Assembly (NCBI GenBank): GCA_050014595.1
Contig: JBEKDA010000015.1
Location: 1 to 64,000 of the forward strand
Reading direction: 5' to 3'
DNA from: PALSA-129 sp050014595
GTDB taxonomy: Bacteria; Acidobacteriota; Terriglobia; Bryobacterales; Bryobacteraceae
Length of the DNA: 64,000 bases
Under the pieces are notes generated by a model. The model searched no databases. It saw nothing but the letters and a program-made list of their open reading frames with translations, and was not told where the DNA came from. Of the stretch, positions 19,448-28,358 are shown piece by piece. Position numbers and translations under genes: made by a program. Position 1 is the stretch's first letter. Each line of letters starts with the position of its first letter.

Positions 19448-20221
19448 TTACTCGTTATCGGGAGGAATCTCGGGCGGCGGATCGGGGCGGCTGAGGTCGA
19501 GGCCGAGGATGGAGCCGGAGCGGATGCGCAGGGGGGTGACGCGGCGGACGGGCTCGATGGGACTGACGGGCGGCGGCGCGGCGGGCTTGGGCGGCTCGGG
19601 CTGGAGCGGGGCCATGCCGGGCTGAAACTTGCGCGGCTCGCCACTGCGGGAATGCAGATTGGCGAGGACGCGGCGGGTGATTTGCTCGACCATGGATTCC
19701 ATGCAGGCGTCGAGCGCCACGGTGACGGCGGCGCGCACCAGGCCGGCATCGACGACGGCGATGAAAGGCACGCCGCCGGGAAGGGACTCAGGAGGCGCGG
19801 GGACAGCGCCAGAGGCCGGCGCGTCCGGCGCCGGGAACGCGGAACGATCGTGAGTGGCGGCTTCGGCCAGGGGTTTGACGGCAGCCAGCAGGACGCTGGC
19901 CTCGAAGGGCTTTTTCAAGGCGCCGTCGGCTTCGACGCGAGTGGCGCGTTCGGGATCGAATATTTCGAGGACGCCCGCGGTGAGGATGACGCGCACGTGG
20001 CGGTGGCGCGGGTTCATCTTCAGATACTGGCAGATTTCGTAGCCGGTGCGGCCGGGCATCACGGTGTCGGCGATGACCACGTCGGGATCGACGTCGTCGA
20101 GACGGATGAGGGCGGAATCGGCGTTGCTGACGGTGACGACTTCGTATCCCTCGTCGGTGAGGATGCGTTCGCCCATGCGCTGGGCATGCGGGCTATCGTC
20201 GACCAGCAGGATGCGGCTCAT
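19448..20221 (-). CDS. Response regulator with receiver domain and Pro-rich tail
   Basis: A 257-aa protein. Residues 1-120 form a CheY-like receiver with acidic pocket DD8-9, phospho-acceptor D52 (VVIADTVMPGRTG) and the conserved Lys in GALKKPF. No DNA-binding output domain follows. Instead there is a short helix (VEQITRRVLANLHS) and a Pro-rich region to the end. Output is probably by protein contact. The start overlaps the bamD stop by 4 nt (ATGA), so the two are cotranscribed. Confidence 0.88.
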   Translation of the reverse strand: MSRILLVDDSPHAQRMGERILTDEGYEVVTVSNADSALIRLDDVDPDVVIADTVMPGRTGYEICQYLKMNPRHRHVRVILTAGVLEIFDPERATRVEADGALKKPFEASVLLAAVKPLAEAATHDRSAFPAPDAPASGAVPAPPESLPGGVPFIAVVDAGLVRAAVTVALDACMESMVEQITRRVLANLHSRSGEPRKFQPGMAPLQPEPPKPAAPPPVSPIEPVRRVTPLRIRSGSILGLDLSRPDPPPEIPPDNE

Positions 20222-21558
20222 TGTTTCTTGTCGGGCGTTGGGGCCGTCTCAGCGGTGCCCTTTTGGGCGGCGGTGCCCTTCTTGGAAGATTTGGGTGCCT
20301 TGGGAGGCTTGGGGGGCTTGGCGGCGACCTGTTTCAGTTTTCTCGGCGCCGGGGCGCCCTTCTTTCCGGCGGTGGTGGATGGAGCGGCGGCCGGCTGATC
20401 CTGCGCGCCGGGCGCGACCGCGACGGCGGAGCCCGGGGTAGCAGAACCCGGGGTAGCGGCGGCGGGTGCGGCGCCGTTCTGGCGGGCGTCGGGACTCTTA
20501 TCGATGACGTCGGAAGAGCCGACTACCGAGATACCGACTTCCTGCGTGGTGAGAGCGCCGGCGGCGGTGGCCGGGACGTCGAGAGGAACCGCGGGGTGGT
20601 AGTTTTCCATCTGCGGCGTGCCGGACTTGGCGGCCATGGAAGTATCGGGGCGAGAGCTGATAGGCCCCATGAGTTTGCTCAGGAGGCTGCGCTTGGTGCG
20701 GTTATCCTGCTCGTACTTCATGCGGGCATAGGCGACAGGGTCGGGCTCGGGAATGGGGCGGCCCATGGCCTGAAGCTGGGCTTTGGCGTCTTCGACGTGG
20801 GAGCTGAGGGGATAATCGCGGATGATGCGGGTGTAAGCGTCGGCCTGGCGGCTCTCATACTTGTCGCCCATCTGGAGGTAATCGTCGGCGAGCATCCACA
20901 GGGCGTCATCGGCTTGGCTGTAGAGCCCGTACTGATCGACGAGGGCCTGCAAGCGGTTGGCGGAAGAATAGTAGCTGCGCCCGCCTTTCTTATGGTAGTA
21001 CCCGGCAACTTTATATTCGCCATCGGCAATGGTCTCCTGCACTTCGAGGAGGCGCTGCTGGGCTTGGGGAGCGTACTTGCTGTTGGGGAACTTGAGCAGC
21101 ACGTCCTTGCATTCGAATTCGGCGGTGCGGGCGTGGGCCGGATCCCGATCGGCCTTATCCATCTGCTTGTACTGCATGTCGCAGATCTTGAACTGGGCTT
21201 CGGCGGCCTCTTCCATGTTGGGGTAGAAGAGGATGAAATCCTTGTACTCGGCCTCCGCCTGGGCGAAGCCATGGGCGCCGCCTTCGCGCAACCAGCTATC
21301 GGCCACGGCGAGCTTGGCCTTGGCGAGGTATTCGCTGGTGTCGTAGGTGTTCATGAGGGTCTGCAAGGTGAGGCGGGCGCGCTCGAAGCGGCCTTTCTCG
21401 ATGTCGTCAATGGAGGTATCGAAGAGGACTTTGTCGGGCTGCTGGGTGTCCTTGGCGATCGGGTTCTCGTACTTGTGGCGGCGGCAGGCGGAGGCTGCAA
21501 GGAGAAGCGCGACCACACCGAACACGGCGGCGTGGCGAAGCGAATGGCGACTCATCAT
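20218..21558 (-). CDS. bamD: Outer-membrane assembly lipoprotein BamD with long tail
   Basis: Lipoprotein of the BAM complex that inserts beta-barrel proteins into the outer membrane. Lipobox AASAC after a 21-residue signal. TPR repeats at about 40-240 match the BamD/YfiO pattern (FERARLTLQTLMNTYDTSEYLAKAKLAVADSWLREGG, DFILFYPNMEEAAEAQFKICDM, YTRIIRDYPLSSHVEDAKAQLQ). At 446 aa it is much longer than typical BamD (about 250 aa). The extra C-terminal 180 residues are Ala/Pro-rich, of low complexity and Lys-rich at the end. ATG at 21558 or 21555 has AGGGGTGAG upstream. Confidence 0.85.
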   Translation of the reverse strand: MMSRHSLRHAAVFGVVALLLAASACRRHKYENPIAKDTQQPDKVLFDTSIDDIEKGRFERARLTLQTLMNTYDTSEYLAKAKLAVADSWLREGGAHGFAQAEAEYKDFILFYPNMEEAAEAQFKICDMQYKQMDKADRDPAHARTAEFECKDVLLKFPNSKYAPQAQQRLLEVQETIADGEYKVAGYYHKKGGRSYYSSANRLQALVDQYGLYSQADDALWMLADDYLQMGDKYESRQADAYTRIIRDYPLSSHVEDAKAQLQAMGRPIPEPDPVAYARMKYEQDNRTKRSLLSKLMGPISSRPDTSMAAKSGTPQMENYHPAVPLDVPATAAGALTTQEVGISVVGSSDVIDKSPDARQNGAAPAAATPGSATPGSAVAVAPGAQDQPAAAPSTTAGKKGAPAPRKLKQVAAKPPKPPKAPKSSKKGTAAQKGTAETAPTPDKKQ

Positions 21559-21581
21559 CGGTTTACTCACCCCTAGACCTT

Positions 21582-22256
21582 TTAACACTGAACGGCGGCC
21601 GCCTGGGCCGCGATCTGGCGCATTTCGCGCACGGCAGCTTCGGGGTCGGGACTGTGAAAAACGGCCGACCCTGTGACGATCCAATCACACCCGGCGCGGA
21701 CGACCTCGGCCAGGTTTTCCCGATGGACACCGCCATCGATTTCGATGGGAAGCGCCAACCTCTTCTGACGGCGGAGGGAATCGAGCTTGCGCACCTTCTC
21801 CAGCACGTAGGGGATCAGCTTCTGTCCCCCGAAACCGGGATTGACGCTCATAAGGAGCACGTAGTCGGCCACTTCCAGGACGTCCTCGAGAACGGCGACG
21901 GGCGTGGCGGGATTGAGGACGATACCGGCCATGGCGCCGGCGGAGCGAACGAGGCCGAGAGTGGCGTCGAGATGGCGGCAGGCTTCATAGTGGACGGAGA
22001 CGGAATTGGCGCCGGCCTGGACAAAAGCGGCGGCGTAGCGATCGGGATTCTCAATCATGAGGTGGACGTCGAGGTGGAGGCGGGTGACTTTGCGAATGGA
22101 TTCGACCACCGGCGGGCCGATGGTGAGATTGGGCACAAAATGGCCGTCCATGACGTCGAGATGGAGGATGGAGGCGCCGCCGCGCTCGGCAGACGCGATC
22201 TCTTCCGCCAGGCGGGCGAAATCCGCCGACAGGATTGAGGGAACAATTTCAAGCAT
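21582..22256 (-). CDS. rpe: Ribulose-phosphate 3-epimerase
   Basis: Interconverts ribulose-5-phosphate and xylulose-5-phosphate in the pentose phosphate pathway. The TIM-barrel signatures are complete: PSILSADFARL, LHLDVMDGHFVPNLTIGP (metal His and Asp), DVHLMIENP, MSVNPGFGGQ and IEIDGGV. The length of 224 aa is standard. The start overlaps the 3' end of rsmB by 8 nt, so they form an operon. Confidence 0.96.
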   Translation of the reverse strand: MLEIVPSILSADFARLAEEIASAERGGASILHLDVMDGHFVPNLTIGPPVVESIRKVTRLHLDVHLMIENPDRYAAAFVQAGANSVSVHYEACRHLDATLGLVRSAGAMAGIVLNPATPVAVLEDVLEVADYVLLMSVNPGFGGQKLIPYVLEKVRKLDSLRRQKRLALPIEIDGGVHRENLAEVVRAGCDWIVTGSAVFHSPDPEAAVREMRQIAAQAAAVQC

Positions 22257-23325
22257 TTGCGGGCTGAACTGATTTTATCACAGCGGCGTAAAAGCCGTCG
22301 CCGGGATCATGACCGGGGAGGCGGCGCATGGTCTCAAAAAGGCACGGGGGCGGGACGGCGGCGACGATGGATTCGTTCTCTTCGGGTTCGAGAGAGCAGG
22401 TGGAGTAGACGAGGATTCCGCCGGGGGCGAGGGCTTGTAGAGCCTGGTGGAGAAGGGCGGCCTGGCGGCGGTGGAGGTCGTCGAGATCCGCGGGGGTGAG
22501 GCGCCACTTGATTTCGGGATTGCGGCCGAGAGTGCCGGTGCCGGAACAAGGGGCGTCGAGGAGGATGCGGTCGAAGGGCCGGGCGAAAGGAAGGGGTTGC
22601 GTGCCGTCGAGGACCAGGAGGTTGGGCGTGAGGTTCTTGAGTTGGGCGATGCGGTGCAAGTGGAGATCGCAAGCCGTGACGCGAACGCCGGATTCGAGGG
22701 CTTGCGCGGTCTTGTTGCCGGGGGCGGCACAAAGATCGAGGAAGGACTGGCCGGCGGCGAGCTGGAGCAAGGGGACTATGGATTGCGAGCCGATGTCCTG
22801 GGTCCGGCCGGCGCGAGTGTATTTTTCGGGCTCGCGGAGGGCGGAGCGGGCGATCGAGGCGGCGGACTCGGGGCCGAAGCGGCGCTCCCAGCGGGCCAGC
22901 AGCCATTCGGGACAGGAGAACTCGATTTCGCGGGTGGGCCAGGCGACGGGTTCGCGATCGACCTGGCGGAGGATGGCGTTGACGAAGCCGGCGGCGGAAC
23001 GCTTGCGGGCGCGTTTGACGAGATCGACGGAATCGGTGACGGCGGCGTGCGGCGGGACGCGCTCCAGGTAGCGGAGCTGGTAAATGGCCATGCGGAGGGC
23101 GATGCGGACTTCGGGGTCGAGCTTCTGGCGGCGGGCGGAGTAGTGCTCGATCAGGTAATCGAGCTGGGCGCGGAAGCGGAGCACGCCGAAGACGATTTCG
23201 GCGGCGAGGGAGGCGTCGCGGGGATCGAGCGCGGCGGAGTGAGCGAGCAAAAGGTCGGAGGCCCAGGCGCCGGATTCGACGCGGCGGAGGATGTCGAACG
23301 CGAGGACGCGGGCGGGCGCGGGCAT
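22249..23325 (-). CDS. rsmB: 16S rRNA (cytosine-C5) methyltransferase RsmB
   Basis: Methylates C967 of 16S rRNA with S-adenosylmethionine. An N-terminal NusB-like domain (residues 1-140) precedes the methyltransferase domain with DLCAAPGNKT (SAM loop), LDAPCSGTGTLGRNPEIKW and YSTCSLEPEENE, which contain the two catalytic Cys. ATG at 23325 is preferred over 23406 because family proteins start at MPAPARVLAFDILRRVE. TACCAT lies 6 nt upstream (23332-23337), suggesting a leaderless transcript. Confidence 0.93.
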   Translation of the reverse strand: MPAPARVLAFDILRRVESGAWASDLLLAHSAALDPRDASLAAEIVFGVLRFRAQLDYLIEHYSARRQKLDPEVRIALRMAIYQLRYLERVPPHAAVTDSVDLVKRARKRSAAGFVNAILRQVDREPVAWPTREIEFSCPEWLLARWERRFGPESAASIARSALREPEKYTRAGRTQDIGSQSIVPLLQLAAGQSFLDLCAAPGNKTAQALESGVRVTACDLHLHRIAQLKNLTPNLLVLDGTQPLPFARPFDRILLDAPCSGTGTLGRNPEIKWRLTPADLDDLHRRQAALLHQALQALAPGGILVYSTCSLEPEENESIVAAVPPPCLFETMRRLPGHDPGDGFYAAVIKSVQPANA

Positions 23326-23634
23326 GAGGTGATGGTAGCAGTGAGTGGGACAGAGCATCGCCTTCCGAGGTCTGTTGCGGTGGGCCTGCGGCCCGCGAAA
23401 TTTCATGAAAAACGTGAGGACCCTCGCCGTTGTGGGGCGGGGCTATACAACCCGGGGAGCCGCCTGAAGGCGGCTGCGGCCAGAATTGGCCGCCCCACTC
23501 CATCGGCTCTTGTTTTTCGACCCTGTCATGCCCCGGCGAAGGGCCGAGGGGCGGAGTGTGTATCCAGTCTGGCAAGAGGAAAGTTATAATCGGCTGCTAC
23601 GGGACGAGCGGGAGCGTGGGCAAGGAGTTTCAGG
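23326..23634. other. Intergenic region between divergent rsmB and sigma factor genes
   Basis: About 300 bases without a supported gene. They contain the nested palindromic element at 23432-23498 and presumably the divergent promoters. GGAG at about 23623 serves the sigma factor start. Confidence 0.6.
23432..23498. repeat. Nested palindromic (REP-like) element, copy 1
   Basis: Outer arms GTGGGGCGG (23432-23440) and CCGCCCCAC (23490-23498) enclose a hairpin AGCCGCC-TGAA-GGCGGCT and a second hairpin GGCC-AGAATT-GGCC. The core 23458-23498 recurs at 53151-53192 with a compensating change in the second stem. Confidence 0.75.
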
Positions 23635-24330
23635 ATGGACAGGGACACGGCGATGGGCGGGCCTCATGGCCATTTCCCTTCCACCCAGGTATGGTTGCTC
23701 GAGGCGGCGGCCGCCGGTTTGCCGAACGAAGCTTTAGACCGCGTAACGGCGCTTTATTGGAAGCCGGTCTATCGGTACATTCGCGTCAAGTTTCGCCAGG
23801 ACAATGAAGACGCCAAGGATTTAACGCAGAGCTTTTTCGCCGCGGCGCTGCAACGCGATTTTTTTGCGCGCTTTGATCCGGTCAGAGCTTCTTTCCGGAC
23901 CTATCTGCGGATGGCCGTCGAACGGTTCGCCGCCAACCAGCATGCGGCCGCGCACCGGCAAAAACGCGGCGGCGATGTCGAGTTCGAGCCGGTGGAGGAA
24001 CACGCGGCTACGGCCGAGTCGCCTGAAAAGGTTTTCGAGCGCGAGTGGCATCGCCAGTTGTTCGCCCTGGCCCTTGATGACCTGCGCGCGCACTGCGAAG
24101 AGTGCGACAAGCAGTTGCAATTCGAAATATTCAGAGCTTACGACCTCGCCGAGGACCAGCGGCCCTCCTACGCCGCACTGGCTGCGCGTCATGGCATCGC
24201 CGAAACCGCCGTGACCAACCATCTGGCCTGGGCGCGCCGCACGCTGCGCGCGTTCGTGACCGAACGGCTGCGCGGCGTAACATCCGGCCAGCAGGAATTG
24301 CGTAAGGAGATGCGGCTCGTATGGAAGTGA
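23635..24330 (+). CDS. RNA polymerase sigma factor, ECF-like
   Basis: A 231-aa sigma-70-family factor without a recognisable N-terminal region 1. Region 2 is visible as RVTALYWKPVYRYIRVKF, DAKDLTQSFFAAALQRDFFARFDP. Region 4 is LAEDQRPSYAALAARHGIAETAVTNHLAWARRTLRAFVTERL. The helix DLTQSFF and the FRTYL segment are typical of ECF factors linked to protein kinases in Planctomycetes and Acidobacteria. It overlaps the following kinase gene by 10 nt. No anti-sigma gene is adjacent, so control through the kinase is likely but inferred. Confidence 0.85.
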   Translation: MDRDTAMGGPHGHFPSTQVWLLEAAAAGLPNEALDRVTALYWKPVYRYIRVKFRQDNEDAKDLTQSFFAAALQRDFFARFDPVRASFRTYLRMAVERFAANQHAAAHRQKRGGDVEFEPVEEHAATAESPEKVFEREWHRQLFALALDDLRAHCEECDKQLQFEIFRAYDLAEDQRPSYAALAARHGIAETAVTNHLAWARRTLRAFVTERLRGVTSGQQELRKEMRLVWK

Positions 24331-25148
24331 GCGACTCCCTCCTGGAACATTTGCGGCACGTGGCGGCGCTACCCGACCTCACGGGAACCCGGTATCAACT
24401 CGAATCCGAGATCGGCCGCGGCGGGATGGGAGTGGTTTACCGAGCGCGCGACCGGCAGCTCGGCCGCCGCGTAGCTCTCAAAATTCTCGACGCGGCTCTG
24501 GCCGGAGAAGCGCAGATCATCGCAGGCCTCGAACATCCCGCCATCGTGCCCATTTATGAGGCCGGTACTTTGCCGGATGATCGCGTCTTCTATGCGATGA
24601 AGCTGGTCACGGGCGCACCACTGGACCAGTACGTGGCAGGATCCCCCCCACTTGCCGAGCGCTTGCGTGTGATCCGGCGCGTCGGCGAGGCCCTGGCCTT
24701 CGCCCATACGCGCGGCGCCATTCATCGCGACCTCAAACCCCAAAACGTGATGGTCGGCGAGTTCGGCGAGGTCTACGTAATGGACTGGGGTGTGGACGCC
24801 GTGGCGGGAACGCCGGCGTTTCGCGCGCCCGATGCGCGCCTGGACCAGCGCTCCGACATTTATGCGCTGGGCGCCCTGTTGCGGTTCGCACTGCCGGCGC
24901 CCGCACCGCCGGCCCTGTGCGCCATCGCCGGCAAGGCCATGAAAGCGGAACCGTCCGCCCGATATTCCGACGCTCCGGCGCTGCTGGCCGATATCGAACG
25001 CTTCCAGGAAGGACTGGCGGTGGAGGCCTGGTCCGAGCCCTTGTGGCACCGATTAGGCCGTTTCGGGTCGCACAACGCCGTTCTGCTGTGGCTGCTGGCG
25101 GCGTATGCAGGCGTGAAGTTCATGCTGTTTTTTCTGCGAAAGTTTTAA
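24321..25148 (+). CDS. Membrane-anchored Ser/Thr protein kinase
   Basis: Hanks-type kinase of 275 aa. Gly-loop GRGGMG at 32-37, catalytic Lys54 (VALKIL), likely helix-C Glu63, HRDLKPQN at 135-142, and DWG in place of DFG at 155-157. The activation segment ends GTPAFRAPD, with Asp for the usual Glu of APE. A single transmembrane helix (VLLWLLAAYAGVKFMLFFL) ends the protein, placing the kinase in the cytoplasm with almost no external part. The link between beta-3 and helix C is short. The gene overlaps the sigma factor gene, so the sigma factor is the obvious candidate substrate (inference). Confidence 0.88.
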   Translation: MEVSDSLLEHLRHVAALPDLTGTRYQLESEIGRGGMGVVYRARDRQLGRRVALKILDAALAGEAQIIAGLEHPAIVPIYEAGTLPDDRVFYAMKLVTGAPLDQYVAGSPPLAERLRVIRRVGEALAFAHTRGAIHRDLKPQNVMVGEFGEVYVMDWGVDAVAGTPAFRAPDARLDQRSDIYALGALLRFALPAPAPPALCAIAGKAMKAEPSARYSDAPALLADIERFQEGLAVEAWSEPLWHRLGRFGSHNAVLLWLLAAYAGVKFMLFFLRKF

Positions 25149-25193
25149 AGGAATTGCCGCCAACGTGGAATTCCCTAGTGAGAGGAGCACGCA

Positions 25194-25562
25194 ATGAACA
25201 AGATTGTGGTCGGAATTCTGTTTGGAGTGATTCTGGGGGCCCTTGACGGCGCCACCGCCTGGTTCTACCCGGAAGCGCGGCCCTTGCTGGCCGGCATCAT
25301 GGTTGGGTCGTCGATCAAGGGCATGGTGGTGGGTCTGCTCAGTGGCTGGTTCGCGCGCCGGGTGCAATCGACGACATGGGGAATCCTGGTGGGCGCGGCT
25401 GTCGGGCTGTTGTTCGCCTTTCTTGTGGCGGCAACCGATACGGTGAACGGCAGACATCCGTACCTGGAGATGATGATGCCCGGCTTCGTGGTCGGCGCCA
25501 TCATCGGCTTCTTGACGCAGAGGTTGGGCATACCAGGTGGCGCCGGGAAGGCGGAAAGATGA
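25194..25562 (+). CDS. Small integral membrane protein
   Basis: A 122-aa protein with four Gly-rich hydrophobic segments (KIVVGILFGVILGALDG, LLAGIMVGSSIKGMVVGLLSGW, TWGILVGAAVGLLFAFLVA, MPGFVVGAIIGFLTQR). Family not recognised. A good GAGAGGAG site precedes the ATG. It lies 45 nt after the kinase on the same strand and probably belongs to the same transcription unit, perhaps as its membrane partner. Confidence 0.75.
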   Translation: MNKIVVGILFGVILGALDGATAWFYPEARPLLAGIMVGSSIKGMVVGLLSGWFARRVQSTTWGILVGAAVGLLFAFLVAATDTVNGRHPYLEMMMPGFVVGAIIGFLTQRLGIPGGAGKAER

Positions 25563-25726
25563 ACGATGGCGATGCTGATCGCCTGCGGCGCCGCGGCCCA
25601 ATCGGACCCATGGGCAGCGGGAAGTGGCGCAGTCCGGGGTGAAGGCTTCACGCCTTCCGTCACCTGCCGGCGACCGCTCATCACAATTCCTCCCCGTGGC
25701 GCCGCGGCCGGCGCCACAATCGACTC

Positions 25727-26596
25727 ATGAAACTACTGATGATTTCTCTGGCACTCGCCGCCGCCTCGATGGCGCAGGAACCGTTTCAGGTCAAGGTGAC
25801 CGGCCACGGCCGTCCCATGATCCTGATCCCCGGCCTGTCGTCGTCGGGCGAAGCCTGGGATACGACGGTCGCCCGCTACAAGAACCGCTTCGAATGCCAT
25901 GTGCTCACGGTCGCCGGATTCGCCGGCGTGCCGCGTGTGCCCGCCCCAATGCTCGATCGTGTCCGCGACGGCCTCGCCGACTACATCCGCAAACAGAAGC
26001 TCGATCACCCCGTCATTATCGGCCACAGCCTCGGCGGGTTCCTCGCGCTCGACCTCGCCGCGAAATATCCGGACCTGCCAGGCCGCCTCGTGATCGTCGA
26101 TTCGTACCCCTTCCTCGCCGGCGTCGCCGATGCCCAAGCTACCCCCGCCAGCGCCCGCGAGGCCGCCGCGCAGATGCGCCAGTACATAGGCGGGCAGACC
26201 CAGGACATGTACGAACGCTACGTCAAATCCGGCGTAGGCACGCGAACCATGGTCGAGAAGGAATCGGACTTCGACCGCATCACGGCCTGGGGCCTCGCCT
26301 CCGACCGCACCGCCGCCGCCGACGCCATGGCCGAGCTCTACGTCGCTGACCTGCGCGACGACCTCGCCAGAATCAAGGTCCCTACACTGGTCTTTGGCGC
26401 ATGGATCGGCTATAAGCAATACACCGACCGCGCGCGCACCGAGGCCAATCTGCGCAGCCAGTATGCCAAGCTGGCCGGCGTCGAGATCCAGGTCACCGAC
26501 ATCGCGCACCACTTCATCATGTGGGATGATCCGGATTGGATGTTCGCGCACCTCGACCGCTTCCTGAATGCCATGGGCTCGAACGCGACCCGATGA
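25727..26596 (+). CDS. Secreted alpha/beta hydrolase
   Basis: A 289-aa hydrolase with an N-terminal signal (MKLLMISLALAAASMAQ). The nucleophile elbow is GHSLGG, the oxyanion-hole motif is LIPGLSSSG, and the catalytic His is probably in IAHHFIMWDDP. Substrate unknown. CACAAT at 25715-25720 lies 6 nt before the ATG with no Shine-Dalgarno, suggesting a leaderless mRNA. The stop overlaps the next start (ATGA), so it is in one operon with a LytS/LytTR two-component system. Confidence 0.88.
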   Translation: MKLLMISLALAAASMAQEPFQVKVTGHGRPMILIPGLSSSGEAWDTTVARYKNRFECHVLTVAGFAGVPRVPAPMLDRVRDGLADYIRKQKLDHPVIIGHSLGGFLALDLAAKYPDLPGRLVIVDSYPFLAGVADAQATPASAREAAAQMRQYIGGQTQDMYERYVKSGVGTRTMVEKESDFDRITAWGLASDRTAAADAMAELYVADLRDDLARIKVPTLVFGAWIGYKQYTDRARTEANLRSQYAKLAGVEIQVTDIAHHFIMWDDPDWMFAHLDRFLNAMGSNATR

Positions 26597-27594
26597 AAAC
26601 CATACACGCCTACTGGACGTGCCAAATCCTCGGTTGGGCCAGCTATGCCGGCTTAGGCATGTGGATGGCTGCCCAGCGGGTGGGCTGGACCACCGAGGTG
26701 ACCGTCGGCTACGCGCTGTACTTCCTCTACAGCATCGCGTTGACTCACCTGCTCCGCCGCTACGTCAATCAACGGGGCTGGGTCGGCGCCTCGCAGTACT
26801 TCCGCCTCTTCCTCGCCGCGTGGATCACCGGCCTGGTACAGGCGGCCCTGGTCATCGGGATCAGTTGGCTGATCGCCGGCCAACGCAGCACCTTCCTCGA
26901 GTCTTCCACCGCTGCCCCCGGCGCGATCGGCATCTCCTGCGTCACCGTGGGCTGGATGGTCGTGTACCTGGCGGTCACCTCCGGGCGCCGCTACCGGGAG
27001 AAGCAGCTCGCTCTGCGCGAGGCCGAGCTGCGCGGCCTGGAAGCGCAGATCAATCCTCACTTCCTCTTCAATTCCCTGAACTCCATCCGCGGGCTCGTCC
27101 TCGAGAACCCGCCGCTCGCGCAGGACCTCATCACGCGCCTCGCCAACATCCTCCGTTACAACCTGCACCGCGACGCCGGCCATACCGTGCCGCTCGATTC
27201 CGAGCTGGAGGCCGCCGCCGACTACCTCGCCCTGGAATCTGCCCGCTACGAGGACCGGCTGCGCATTCGCTATGCCATCGATCCCGCAACGCGGCCCATC
27301 GCCGTGCCGCCCATGCTTCTCCAGATGCTGGTCGAGAATGCCATTAAACATGGCATCGCGGCCCTGCCCGGCGGCGGCGAGTTGCTTGTCCGCTCCGCCC
27401 TGGAAGAGGGCACGCTGGTTCTCCAGGTCGAGAACACCGGGCAACTCGCGGAAGAGGAATCCGGGCGGCCGCGCCTGGGCCTGAACAACATCCGCGAACG
27501 GCTGCGTATTTTGTACGCAGGCCGCGCCGGCCTGGAGCTCGCCAGCCACGACGGACGCGTCGCCGCAACCGTGCGCATCCCCACACGACCATGA
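26593..27594 (+). CDS. LytS/YpdA-type sensor histidine kinase
   Basis: A 333-aa kinase with about four N-terminal membrane helices (residues 8-130), a short coiled linker (REKQLALREAELRGLEAQ) and a His_kinase domain in which INPHFLFNSLN carries the phosphorylated H156. The ATPase part has LLQMLVENAIKHG (N box) and GLNNIRERL (G box). Its start overlaps the hydrolase stop by 4 nt, which argues against the longer frame from 26536. It pairs with the LytTR regulator immediately downstream (4-nt overlap). Signal unknown. Confidence 0.92.
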   Translation: MKTIHAYWTCQILGWASYAGLGMWMAAQRVGWTTEVTVGYALYFLYSIALTHLLRRYVNQRGWVGASQYFRLFLAAWITGLVQAALVIGISWLIAGQRSTFLESSTAAPGAIGISCVTVGWMVVYLAVTSGRRYREKQLALREAELRGLEAQINPHFLFNSLNSIRGLVLENPPLAQDLITRLANILRYNLHRDAGHTVPLDSELEAAADYLALESARYEDRLRIRYAIDPATRPIAVPPMLLQMLVENAIKHGIAALPGGGELLVRSALEEGTLVLQVENTGQLAEEESGRPRLGLNNIRERLRILYAGRAGLELASHDGRVAATVRIPTRP

Positions 27595-28277
27595 GAGCCC
27601 TGATCGTAGACGACGAGCGCCTCGCGCGCGCCGAATTGGCGCGCCTCCTGGTGATGCATCCCGAAATCGAGATCGCCGGCGAAGCGCGCAACGGCGAGGA
27701 GGCGCTTGAGCTGATCGCCAGGCTCGTCCCGGACCTGGTCTTCCTCGACATCCAGATGCCCGGCATGACCGGGTTCGAGCTGCTGGAGCGGCTCGACGAT
27801 GTGCCGCAGGTCATCTTCACCACCGCCTACGACCAGTACGCCATTCATGCCTTCGAGGTAAACGCGCTCGACTACCTGCTGAAGCCGATCGCCCCCAACC
27901 GTCTGGCCGCCGCCCTGGCCAAGCTGCGCCCGCGTCCCGAGAGCTCGCGTCTGGAACAGGTCTTCGTCCGCGACGGCGACCGCTGCTGGATCGTCCGGCT
28001 GCCCGACATCTTCCTCCTCGAATCGGAGGGCAACTACACCCGCCTGCACTTCGGCGGCGAGCGCCCGCTGATTCGCCGCTCCTTGAACGCGCTCGAAGAG
28101 CAGCTCGATCCCAGCCTCTTCTTCCGCGCCGGCCGCAAAGAGATCATCAACTTGAAGTGGATCGACAAAGTGGACATAGGCGGCAGCGGCGGACTCACTG
28201 TGACGCTGCGCGGCGGCCTGACTGTGGAAATGTCCCGCCGCCAGTCGTCGCGGCTGCGCGAGATACTTAGCCTGTGA
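27591..28277 (+). CDS. LytTR-family response regulator
   Basis: A 228-aa regulator. The receiver domain has the acidic DDE cluster at residues 7-9, phospho-acceptor D53 (VFLDIQMPGMTG) and the conserved Lys in DYLLKPI. The LytTR DNA-binding domain at about 125-225 includes IFLLESEGNYTRLHFGGERPLIRRSLNALEEQL and RAGRKEIINLKWI. It receives phosphate from the kinase encoded just upstream. Targets are not visible, though hydrolase-kinase-regulator operons are often autoregulated. Confidence 0.93.
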   Translation: MRALIVDDERLARAELARLLVMHPEIEIAGEARNGEEALELIARLVPDLVFLDIQMPGMTGFELLERLDDVPQVIFTTAYDQYAIHAFEVNALDYLLKPIAPNRLAAALAKLRPRPESSRLEQVFVRDGDRCWIVRLPDIFLLESEGNYTRLHFGGERPLIRRSLNALEEQLDPSLFFRAGRKEIINLKWIDKVDIGGSGGLTVTLRGGLTVEMSRRQSSRLREILSL

Positions 28278-28358
28278 GTTTTCGGTGCACCCCTCGCGAA
28301 AAACGGAGACATCCCAGCCCGCGCGTGAACCCGCGGAATTGTGCCACCATAAAGGCAA

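Noticed and set aside
19316..21576. Two long plus-strand frames (19316-20398 and 20221-21576) over the response regulator and bamD
   Set aside because: Low-complexity shadows of conserved minus-strand genes.
22447..23589. Plus-strand 380-codon frame over rsmB
   Set aside because: Shadow of the conserved rsmB gene.
25641..25657. GAAGGC-TTCAC-GCCTTC hairpin after the membrane protein gene
   Set aside because: Short stem with no U-run; not enough to call a terminator.
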